A stretch of 7,393 bases of DNA from Deltaproteobacteria bacterium (GTDB taxonomy: Bacteria; Desulfobacterota; DSM-4660; Desulfatiglandales; B25-G16), in contig JAFDHR010000216.1 in the NCBI GenBank assembly GCA_019308645.1, positions 1 to 7,393 of the forward strand. Direction: 5' to 3'. Positions 1 to 5,397 of this stretch are shown here, in pieces. How positions within the stretch are numbered: position 1 is the stretch's first letter; the number at the start of each line of letters is the position of its first letter. Below the pieces are notes generated by a model. The model had not been told where the DNA came from. It saw only the letters and a program-made list of their open reading frames with translations, and ran no database searches. The position numbers and the translations under genes were made by a program.

Positions 1-500
1 CGAAAAGCTCCGCCCCCAATCAAGGTCCCAAGATCAAATGGCCGTATCTTGTGGTTTTGAGGAAAAAGTAACTCTGTTGCAACAAAATCCTCTCCAACCT
101 TTCTGACATTCTGCCAGGGAAAGGAGGAAGAAGAAATTTCAATTGACTCCTCATCAATCTGATTGAGCTTTTCAGCCATAATAACAGCATTTTTTCCCTC
201 TGGCATGATATGCCCCGTATTTATCCAGGCAGCCTCTTGCCCTATTTTTAATATCTTAGGATTCCTTTCCGTAACCCCATATGTGTCTTCTGCAAGGACT
301 GCTATCCCATCCATTGCTGCAGAATGATAAGAAGGCGATGAAACCTTTGCAAAAACTGGCTCTGCGGTAATTCTTTTAGGGGACTCAAGAATAGGAATCT
401 CTTCTGCTTCTAAAATTGGCTTGGGGTCAAACTTATTAAAGAAGATATCGAGTGCCTCCTTAGGATCCTTCATTTTTAGATATATCTTTTGCCTTTGCAT
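1..500 (-). CDS. MoeA-family molybdopterin biosynthesis protein, second paralogue (5' part only)
   Basis: This frame reads from ATG at 500 to the window edge, giving 166 complete codons with no stop; the C-terminal part lies outside. The protein starts MQRQKIYLKMKDP and carries diverged versions of the MoeA N-terminal motifs: HSAAMDGIAV (residues 59-68, against RSTMDGYA in the neighbour), NTGHIMPEGKNAVIMAE (94-110, against TGGMLPKGADAVV) and RKVGEDFVATE (133-143). From family knowledge, MoeA paralogues of this kind in anaerobes often continue into a MoCF domain and a periplasmic-binding-protein-like domain, about 640 residues in all; that part cannot be seen here. The role is probably molybdenum or tungsten insertion into molybdopterin, or sensing of that step. 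It follows moeA by 5 bases. An alternative TTG start at 509 overlaps the moeA stop and lies 5 bases after GGTGAGG; I prefer ATG at 500 because the IYLxMK stretch matches my memory of homologue N-termini. Confidence 0.85.
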   Translation of the reverse strand, partial: MQRQKIYLKMKDPKEALDIFFNKFDPKPILEAEEIPILESPKRITAEPVFAKVSSPSYHSAAMDGIAVLAEDTYGVTERNPKILKIGQEAAWINTGHIMPEGKNAVIMAEKLNQIDEESIEISSSSFPWQNVRKVGEDFVATELLFPQNHKIRPFDLGTLIGGGAF

Positions 501-505
501 TACTG

Positions 506-1738
506 TCAAAACAACCTCACCTTCACCGTTTCTCCTTTATAGATGCCCTCGGTATTCATATCAATCGTGACAATACCATCTGCCTCTACCATAGTGGATA
601 TAAGTCCACTTTTTCCCAAAACAGGTGTTGCCAGCCACCTACCCTCTACATGGCTAAGCTTTACCCTTATATAATCCTCTCGACCAGTTGCCGACTCGAT
701 ATTTCTATCAAGCTCTGCCTCTATAGCGTGACTATTATATTCTTTGAGGTTTGTAAGGCCCAAGAGCTTACCAAATAGATATCTAAGGAAAATATTAAAT
801 ATTATCATAGCAGATACAGGGTGCCCAGGAAGGCCCCACAAAGTCTTGTTTTCTTTTCTTGCAATAATAGTCGGTTTACCAGGGCTAATGGATACGCCAT
901 GGGCCACTACCTTTACACCATCCAATGAAAGAAATGCATCTAAGGTAAAATCCTTTACACCAACGGAGCTTCCACCGGAAAGCAAGACAACATCTGCCTT
1001 AGATAGTCCTTTCTCAATGAATGATGTAATATCCTCAAACCTATCCTTAATGATACCAAGATAGATGGGTTCCACACCTAATGTAATACAGAGGCCCCCA
1101 AGGGTGTAGCTATTTATGTCTCTCATCTGCCCAACTTCTGGTTTTTGACTAATATCTACTATCTCTTCCCCAGTCGATATAATAGCTGCCTTTGGCCTAA
1201 TAAATACATCTACCATGCTTATACCAAGGCCTGCCAAAATACCAAGATCCTGTGGCCTTAACAGGCTCCCTTTATGCAAAACTACCTGCCCTCTTTTAAC
1301 ATCATCATCAGGAAGAATCACATTTTCTAATGGGGAAACAGGTCTGCTGATTTCCACTACCCCATCTTCAACCTTCTGGGTATACTCTACCATAACAACT
1401 GCATCAGCACCTTTCGGAAGCATACCGCCTGTTGATATATGGGCACACTCTCCTCTATGAAGTGCACATCGCGGCATCTCGCCCATCTTGACCTCTCCAA
1501 CAATGTTGAGAGGAGTTGGCAGATTCTCGCTGGCACCAAAGGAATCCTTTGCGGCAAGGGCATACCCATCCATAGTAGATCTTTGAAATCCTGGGAGATC
1601 TTCACCAGAGATAATATCTTCTGCTAAAACCCTTTTGAACGCACCTGTTATAGGGACAGATTCTGTTCCCAACGGCTTGATATCTTTCAGGGATTTAAAA
1701 ATATCCTCTGCTGTCTTTACCTTAAAAAATGAACGCAT
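506..1738 (-). CDS. moeA: Molybdopterin molybdenumtransferase MoeA
   Basis: The 410-residue product is the usual MoeA length. The family inserts molybdate into adenylylated molybdopterin in the cytoplasm, completing Mo-molybdopterin. The motifs are present in family order: QRSTMDGYA (52-60), STGGMLPKGADAVV (102-115), an acidic DDDV stretch (144-147), ISTGEEI (187-193) opening the MogA-like domain, DINSY (207-211), SGGSSVG (254-260), PGKP (286-289) and GLPGHPVSA (302-310). A C-terminal beta domain ends in GETVKVRLF. The start is ATG at 1738: an in-frame TGA lies 15 bases upstream, so no longer form is possible. There is no Shine-Dalgarno sequence before it; a short inverted repeat occupies that region. 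It sits 72 bases after bamD and 5 bases before a second MoeA-like gene. No key residue appears lost, so this is probably the working copy of the pair. Confidence 0.96.
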   Translation of the reverse strand: MRSFFKVKTAEDIFKSLKDIKPLGTESVPITGAFKRVLAEDIISGEDLPGFQRSTMDGYALAAKDSFGASENLPTPLNIVGEVKMGEMPRCALHRGECAHISTGGMLPKGADAVVMVEYTQKVEDGVVEISRPVSPLENVILPDDDVKRGQVVLHKGSLLRPQDLGILAGLGISMVDVFIRPKAAIISTGEEIVDISQKPEVGQMRDINSYTLGGLCITLGVEPIYLGIIKDRFEDITSFIEKGLSKADVVLLSGGSSVGVKDFTLDAFLSLDGVKVVAHGVSISPGKPTIIARKENKTLWGLPGHPVSAMIIFNIFLRYLFGKLLGLTNLKEYNSHAIEAELDRNIESATGREDYIRVKLSHVEGRWLATPVLGKSGLISTMVEADGIVTIDMNTEGIYKGETVKVRLF

Positions 1739-1747
1739 GAGTGATAT

Positions 1748-1763
1748 ATGTCATAATTGACAT
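1748..1763. promoter_or_regulatory. Short inverted repeat upstream of moeA
   Basis: ATGTCA-TAAT-TGACAT has two perfect 6-bp arms around a 4-bp centre and ends 9 bases before the moeA ATG. It could be an operator, or a weak hairpin in the leader where a ribosome site is expected but absent. The arms are short and the DNA AT-rich, so chance is a real possibility. Confidence 0.25.
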
Positions 1764-1810
1764 GAATAATCAACAAAAATTGTGGTGAAAAGAATAAGGA
1801 TTAATGGAAT

Positions 1811-2500
1811 TTATAGGAGTGATTTTTCTTCGGCCAGCTTTTCTCTACATCTGGCTATGTAGATGAGTGCTTTTCCATGTTGGCCAAGATCAGGATAATG
1901 TGTGATGAGATATTCAAAGCGCTTCAACGCTGCCATATAATAGCCAGACTTGAAATAGAAATAACCAACATAAAATTCATACTCGGCCAGGCTGCTATAA
2001 CATTTCCTCATATTTCTCTGGGCAAGCAAAGAAAATGGGTTTCCCGGGAATTCTTTGCGCAATCTCTCAAACTCTTTTAGGGCCTTTTTTGTGCTTGTCT
2101 GATCCCGGTCAATGGTACCCATCCTGAGGAAATTACACATACCCTGCTGGTAAATTACATAAGGGATAGATTTATTTTTCGGATGGAGCCTTTCAAATTC
2201 TATGTATGTCTCCAAGGCCTCTTCAAATTCTTTCTTTTTAAAAAGAGCATCAGCCATTTTTAATTCAGCTTGAATAGCCAATTTACTGTAAGGGTATCTA
2301 TCTTTTAGTTTTTGAAAGGCCTCTACTGCATCACTATAATCGCCATTTTTAAACTCTGACATCCCCTGATTCATCAGTTCTTCCGGGGATTTTTCAGGCT
2401 TCTTTCCTCCAATGCCAAAAAGAGAGCAACCACTCAATAAAAAAACCAACACCTGAATAAAAATCAATTTCTTGAGTATGTAAGACATACTATGGGTCAT
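1811..2500 (-). CDS. bamD: Outer-membrane assembly lipoprotein BamD
   Basis: The 229-residue product begins with a lipoprotein signal: a Lys-Lys pair (10-11), a hydrophobic run (12-22) and the lipobox LSGC with Cys25 as the lipidated residue. Mature BamD is anchored by lipid to the inner face of the outer membrane, where it works with BamA to insert beta-barrel proteins. The rest is helical TPR repeats, at roughly 39-72, 76-109, 113-155 and 169-204, with a short final helix. The family landmark DRDQT (131-135), followed by a FERLRKEFPGNPF helix, matches the DRD region known from E. coli BamD, and the length is close to the family norm. The start could be Met1 (2500) or Met5 (2488); neither has a visible Shine-Dalgarno sequence. 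It lies 27 bases after the thioredoxin gene and 72 before moeA. A generic TPR lipoprotein is the main alternative, but the combined features favour BamD. Confidence 0.9.
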   Translation of the reverse strand: MTHSMSYILKKLIFIQVLVFLLSGCSLFGIGGKKPEKSPEELMNQGMSEFKNGDYSDAVEAFQKLKDRYPYSKLAIQAELKMADALFKKKEFEEALETYIEFERLHPKNKSIPYVIYQQGMCNFLRMGTIDRDQTSTKKALKEFERLRKEFPGNPFSLLAQRNMRKCYSSLAEYEFYVGYFYFKSGYYMAALKRFEYLITHYPDLGQHGKALIYIARCREKLAEEKSLL

Positions 2501-2508
2501 AAAAAATT

Positions 2509-2527
2509 ACAATTATTTGCAAATTGT
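2509..2527 (-). repeat. Inverted repeat filling the trx-bamD gap
   Basis: On the minus strand ACAATT and AATTGT pair perfectly around a 7-base loop, beginning directly after the thioredoxin TAG and followed by a T run just before the bamD ATG. It has the shape of an intrinsic terminator, but the stem is only 6 bp with one G-C pair, so at most it would be a weak attenuator or a 3'-end stabiliser. Confidence 0.25.
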
Positions 2528-2851
2528 CTAGATTAGTTTGAGCATGGCCTTTTCGATATTTGCCTTTCCCACAGCACCCACAATGGTATCCATCAACTGA
2601 CCATCTTTAAAAAGGAGTATTGTCGGAATTGCCCTTACGCCAAACTGATTAGGGACCATAGGGTTGTCATCAACATTCATCTTGGCTACCTTAAACTTCC
2701 CATCATGTTTCTGGGCAAGTTCCTCTACCCAAGGTCCAGTAATAAGGCATGGCTGACACCATGGGGCCCAAAGGTCAATCATGGAAGGTAACTCAGATTT
2801 TATTATTTCATCGTCAAAATTACTGTCATTTACCTGTAAAAGTTCACTCAC
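2528..2851 (-). CDS. trxA: Thioredoxin with WCQPC active site
   Basis: Starting at GTG 2851, the 107-residue product has normal thioredoxin length. It is a cytoplasmic dithiol-disulfide reductant of target proteins, normally recharged by thioredoxin reductase. The landmark residues fall at the same numbers as in E. coli thioredoxin: Asp26, Cys32 and Cys35 in DLWAPWCQPC, Pro40, Lys57 in VAKMNVDDNP, and cis-Pro76 in RAIPT. The odd point is Gln-Pro instead of Gly-Pro between the active-site cysteines, which should change redox potential or partner choice. An upstream TTG (2914) would add 21 residues, but that extension lacks thioredoxin character and overlaps a probable -35 box. The GTG has AGGAGG at ideal spacing. 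This is the first gene of the leftward block, followed 27 bases later by bamD. Confidence 0.94.
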   Translation of the reverse strand: MSELLQVNDSNFDDEIIKSELPSMIDLWAPWCQPCLITGPWVEELAQKHDGKFKVAKMNVDDNPMVPNQFGVRAIPTILLFKDGQLMDTIVGAVGKANIEKAMLKLI

Positions 2852-2858
2852 CTTTATT

Positions 2859-2864
2859 CCTCCT
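2859..2864 (-). promoter_or_regulatory. Ribosome binding site that fixes the thioredoxin start
   Basis: A perfect AGGAGG lies 7 bases upstream of GTG 2851 on the minus strand. It is the strongest Shine-Dalgarno sequence in the window and settles the start in favour of the GTG over the upstream TTG. Confidence 0.85.
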
Positions 2865-2885
2865 GTTTCTATTATATTTTTATCA

Positions 2886-2914
2886 AACCTAATATTCATA
2901 TCCCACTTTGTCAA
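2886..2914 (-). promoter_or_regulatory. Candidate sigma70-type promoter of the trx block
   Basis: A perfect TTGACA (2914-2909) is followed after 17 bases by TAGGTT (2891-2886), a poor -10 with 3 of 6 matches. Transcription would begin near 2879, giving a leader of about 28 bases that contains the AGGAGG. A perfect TATAAT also occurs at 2876-2871 but has only a 3-of-6 -35 match and would start transcription within the ribosome site. Confidence 0.35.
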
Positions 2915-3102
2915 CCCAGAAGGTCTTTTTAATATTGGTTCGTTGGTGTGAAAGAACTAAGAAATGCAGAAACTATTTTACATTGACTAATGAAGGCTGA
3001 TGAAAGAAAATAGCAATTGTCCATTAATGGATGTCAGTTATCCGTAGCTGTGTTTGTTGCGTTCAGATCAACTCAATAAACATAAGAGACATAAAACGTA
3101 AT

Positions 3103-3215
3103 AGTTCAGCCACAAAGACACTAAGTCACCAAGATTATTATATAATTCTTTAAATATCATTTTTAATAAGAGACAGAATAATTTCTTCGTGCCTTTGAGA
3201 CTTGGTGGCTGAACT
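3103..3215. repeat. 113-bp imperfect palindrome with NCACNAAG octamer arms
   Basis: The left arm (3103-3133) and right arm (3185-3215) are inverted copies matching at 25 of 31 positions around a 51-base AT-rich centre. The outer 11 bases, AGTTCAGCCAC, match exactly. Each arm is AGTTCAG plus three degenerate octamers. Left: CCACAAAG, ACACTAAG, TCACCAAG. Right, on its complement: CCACCAAG, TCTCAAAG, GCACGAAG. Five of the six mismatches lie at octamer positions 1 or 5, so the spacing and the CAC/AAG core look conserved. There is no coding capacity and no obvious flanking target-site duplication. It resembles dispersed intergenic repeats that I recall from anaerobe genomes, possibly a non-autonomous mobile element. 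Confidence 0.75.
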
Positions 3216-3223
3216 TATACCAT
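3195..3223 (+). promoter_or_regulatory. Candidate radA promoter partly inside the palindrome
   Basis: TTGAGA (3195-3200, 5 of 6 to consensus) and TACCAT (3218-3223, 4 of 6) are 17 bases apart, which would start transcription near 3230, just before the ribosome site. The -35 box lies in the right arm of the palindromic element. The match is moderate only. Confidence 0.3.
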
Positions 3224-3233
3224 AAAACTATAT

Positions 3234-3237
3234 GGAG
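3234..3237 (+). promoter_or_regulatory. Ribosome binding site for the radA TTG start
   Basis: GGAG lies 8 bases before TTG 3246 and supports that rare start codon. The encoded N-terminus (MARQKTIFVCQNCGY) is also where RadA proteins normally begin. Confidence 0.7.
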
Positions 3238-3245
3238 ACATTAAA

Positions 3246-4604
3246 TTGGCCAGGCAAAAAACTATATTTGTGTGTCAAAATTGTGGGTATAAGGCCCCGA
3301 AATGGTTAGGCAGGTGCCCTGATTGTGGTAGCTGGAACTCATTTATAGAGGAACTGACTGAAATAGGCCCCCAGGAGAAGGGGAAAAGGCAAAATCTAGC
3401 TGATAGGCCTCAAAGGATTGATACCGTTACTTTAGATAAAAAGGCAAGAAATAAGACAGGGTTGAGTGAGTTCGATAGAATCTTGGGGGGAGGCGTTGTG
3501 CCGGGGTCCCTTGTTCTAATCGGAGGAGATCCTGGTATTGGGAAATCTACCCTAATCCTGCAGGTTGTCCATAAGCTGGCCCAAAAAGGGCTTAGAACCC
3601 TCTATATCTCAAGCGAGGAATCGATTCAACAAATGAAGATGAGGGCACAAAGGATTGCAGCTGACTCATCTGAGCTTTATTTATTAAGCGGAACATGCTT
3701 GGAAGATGTTATTGGCAGGATTGATGAGCTTGCCCCGCAGATTATAGTTATTGACTCAATCCAGACAATCTTTACTGAATCTCTCAGTTCCTCTCCAGGT
3801 TCCATCGGGCAGGTAAGAGAGGTTACAACCAGGCTTATGAACCTGGCAAAAACCTCTGGAAGAGCAATATTCTTAATCGGACATGTAACAAAAGATGGGG
3901 CAATAGCAGGGCCAAAGGTTTTGGAGCACTTAGTGGATACTGTGCTTTATTTCGAAGGAGATGGGTCCCATATGTATAGAATTTTACGATCTGTAAAAAA
4001 CAGATATGGTCCCACTAACGAGATAGGCGTATTTGAGATGATGGATAATGGATTGAAAGAGGTCGTCAATCCATCAGAAATTTTTTTAGAGGATAGATCA
4101 AATGATGTGAGCGGCTCTGTAGTTATTTCCTGCATGGAAGGATCTAGACCGTTACTGGTAGAAATGCAGGCGCTTGTTTGTTCCAGTTCACTTGCCATAC
4201 CACGGAGAACCACCATTGGTGTTGACCCAAACAGGGTAAGCCTCCTTGTTGCAGTTTTATCTAAGAGAGGAGGGGTGAATCTCTCTAATAAAGATATATT
4301 CATAAATATGGCTGGCGGGATACGGGTTAACGAACCTGCTATCGATCTTGGAATTATCTCTACCACTGCCTCAAGTTTTCTTAATAAACCGATCCCGCGA
4401 AACACGGTCACCTTTGGCGAGGTGGGCCTGTCTGGGGAGGTCAGGGGTGTAAGCCAGACCGAAGTCAGATTGAAAGAATCCCTAAAGTTAGGCTTTTCAC
4501 GATGTTTGATCTCAAAAAAAAGCATAAAAGCATTAAAGGGTAAGATAGATATGGAGCTCATTGGTGTTTCATCGGTTCCGGATCTCCTGGAGGTTCTCTT
4601 TTAG
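3246..4604 (+). CDS. radA: DNA repair protein RadA (Sms)
   Basis: The 452-residue product has the normal length and complete domain order of bacterial RadA, a cytoplasmic RecA-like ATPase that promotes branch migration of recombination intermediates and helps process stalled forks. A four-cysteine zinc finger comes first (Cys10, Cys13, Cys24, Cys27). The ATPase core follows, with Walker A GGDPGIGKST (93-102), Walker B IIVIDS (166-171) and the RadA-specific KNRYG (251-255). The C-terminal Lon-protease-like domain (about 290-452) contains PRRTTIGVD (319-327) and GEVGLSGEVR (391-400); as usual for RadA it is thought to be structural, not proteolytic. Translation starts at TTG with a GGAG site. 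The gene is divergent from trx, and 112 bases separate it from the queE start, which seems to have its own promoter, so co-transcription is not required. Confidence 0.97.
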   Translation: MARQKTIFVCQNCGYKAPKWLGRCPDCGSWNSFIEELTEIGPQEKGKRQNLADRPQRIDTVTLDKKARNKTGLSEFDRILGGGVVPGSLVLIGGDPGIGKSTLILQVVHKLAQKGLRTLYISSEESIQQMKMRAQRIAADSSELYLLSGTCLEDVIGRIDELAPQIIVIDSIQTIFTESLSSSPGSIGQVREVTTRLMNLAKTSGRAIFLIGHVTKDGAIAGPKVLEHLVDTVLYFEGDGSHMYRILRSVKNRYGPTNEIGVFEMMDNGLKEVVNPSEIFLEDRSNDVSGSVVISCMEGSRPLLVEMQALVCSSSLAIPRRTTIGVDPNRVSLLVAVLSKRGGVNLSNKDIFINMAGGIRVNEPAIDLGIISTTASSFLNKPIPRNTVTFGEVGLSGEVRGVSQTEVRLKESLKLGFSRCLISKKSIKALKGKIDMELIGVSSVPDLLEVLF

Positions 4605-4651
4605 TTATTGTCCGCTGATAATTTAAACAAAACTTTTGGTACTTAGATTTT

Positions 4652-4681
4652 GTGGATTGTGGATTTGGGAATCGGTGGATT
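4652..4681. repeat. Three GTGGATT heptamers between radA and queE
   Basis: GTGGATT occurs twice in tandem (4652-4665) and again at 4675-4681. The run overlaps the -35 box and spacer of the candidate queE promoter. It may be low-complexity intergenic sequence or a remnant of a dispersed repeat. Confidence 0.4.
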
Positions 4682-4693
4682 AAGGATTATAAT
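4665..4693 (+). promoter_or_regulatory. Candidate promoter of queE-queC
   Basis: A perfect TATAAT (4688-4693) lies 17 bases after TTGGGA (4665-4670, 4 of 6 to consensus). Transcription would begin near 4700, leaving a leader of about 17 bases, too short for a preQ1 riboswitch. This is the best-formed promoter in the window. Confidence 0.5.
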
Positions 4694-4694
4694 T

Positions 4695-4712
4695 TTAGGC
4701 ACTTTAGGCACT
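4695..4712 (+). repeat. Tandem 9-bp repeat in the queE leader
   Basis: TTAGGCACT is present twice, end to end, just before the queE ATG (4717). The second copy places AGG 8 bases from the start codon, the only Shine-Dalgarno-like sequence there. A small slippage duplication is the simplest origin. Confidence 0.6.
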
Positions 4713-4716
4713 TACG

Positions 4717-5396
4717 ATGTTAAGAGTAAATGAAATCTTTTACAGCATACAGGGGGAAAGCACATTCGCCGGCTTTCCTTGTATATTTATCAGACTGACA
4801 GGGTGTAACCTAAGGTGTACGTATTGTGACTGACAGGGTGTAACCTAAGGTGTACGTATTGTGATACCACATATGCATATGAAGAAGGGGATAACATTCC
4901 ACTTGACAGGATTCTTGCCACGGTTAAGGGATTTGACTGCAACCTTATAGAAGTGACAGGAGGGGAACCCCTTATCCAGGGTGAAACACCTGATTTGATA
5001 GCAGCCCTTATTAAAAACGGCTACACTGTACTGCTTGAGACAAATGGCAGCCTGGATATAAGCACGGTAGATACAAGATGTGCCCGGATCGTTGATATTA
5101 AATGCCCATCAAGCGGGATGGATAATAGAAATTATTGGAAAAATCTGGATTACATAACCCACAATGATCAGCTAAAATTTGTTATTGCTCACCGGCAAGA
5201 TTATCTTTATGCAAAAAAAGTATTAGATAAATTAGACACAAAAAGAAGAAAAAAACTAATCATCAATTTTTCCCCTGTATTTAATGAGATAGGCCTCAAA
5301 GATTTAGCCGGATGGATACTGGCGGATAATTTGCCCGTCAGGCTTCAAATCCAATTACACAAGTATATCTGGGGAGAGCATACAAAAGGGGTTTAA
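4717..5396 (+). pseudogene. queE: 7-carboxy-7-deazaguanine synthase QueE, frameshifted by a 35-bp duplication
   Basis: QueE is the radical-SAM enzyme that converts 6-carboxytetrahydropterin to 7-carboxy-7-deazaguanine on the way to preQ0. From ATG 4717 the first 38 residues are typical: QGE (12-14), then RLTGCNLRCTYCD with the cluster cysteines Cys30, Cys34, Cys37. They run straight into TGA (4831). The remainder is in another frame, open from 4830 to the TAA at 5394, and holds the rest of the family: a second cluster motif, VTGGEPLIQ, ETNGS, DIKCPSSGM, KFV, FSPV and a C-terminus near HKYIWG. Deleting one 35-bp copy gives one continuous 214-residue QueE of normal length, so the duplication is the only lesion. 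The first ordinary start in the downstream piece is GTG 4953, which lies past the cysteines, so that product alone should be inactive. queC follows after 1 base. An assembly error is a serious alternative. Confidence 0.88.
4793..4864 (+). repeat. Exact 35-bp tandem duplication inside queE
   Basis: Bases 4793-4829 are identical to those 35 bases downstream, so two perfect copies lie end to end with only the dinucleotide GA shared at the junctions. The first mismatch on each side ends the repeat (A/T at 4792/4827 and C/T at 4830/4865). The unit encodes the CNLRCTYC cluster motif. Because 35 is not a multiple of three, it shifts the frame and creates the stop at 4831. Zero divergence points to a very recent event or an artefact. 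Confidence 0.97.
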
Positions 5397-5397
5397 C

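Larger units (their letters stand above)
2852..3245. other. Divergent gene-free region between trx and radA
   Basis: This 394-base stretch separates the two divergent blocks. On the trx side it holds the AGGAGG and candidate promoter; on the radA side it holds a 113-bp palindromic element, a candidate promoter and a GGAG site. The part between (about 2915-3102) is AT-rich with no supportable reading frame or RNA gene. It contains one perfect 12-bp palindrome, TCCATTAATGGA (3020-3031), which could be an operator or chance. Confidence 0.7.

Noticed and set aside
744..1064. 106-codon plus-strand frame
   Set aside because: It is antisense to the moeA catalytic domain and shows no recognisable domain.
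2852..2914. Longer thioredoxin beginning at TTG 2914
   Set aside because: The 21 extra residues lack thioredoxin character, the TTG is part of a TTGACA -35-like box, and the GTG at 2851 has a perfect AGGAGG.
3110..3208. CRISPR-like array from the octamer repeats
   Set aside because: The units are 8 bp, contiguous, degenerate and inverted between arms; there are no spacers and no cas genes.
3947..4561. 204-codon minus-strand reading frame opposite radA
   Set aside because: It lies wholly antisense to the strongly conserved Lon-like part of RadA and its translation resembles no family I know.
4605..4716. preQ1 riboswitch before queE
   Set aside because: I see no preQ1-type hairpin with the A-rich tail, and the leader predicted from the candidate promoter is only about 17 bases.
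4821..4834. Programmed -1 frameshift joining the two queE parts
   Set aside because: A -1 shift would connect the frames, but no slippery heptamer is present at TATTGTGACTGA, and the product would carry a 12-residue repeat of the cluster loop; a plain duplication lesion is simpler.
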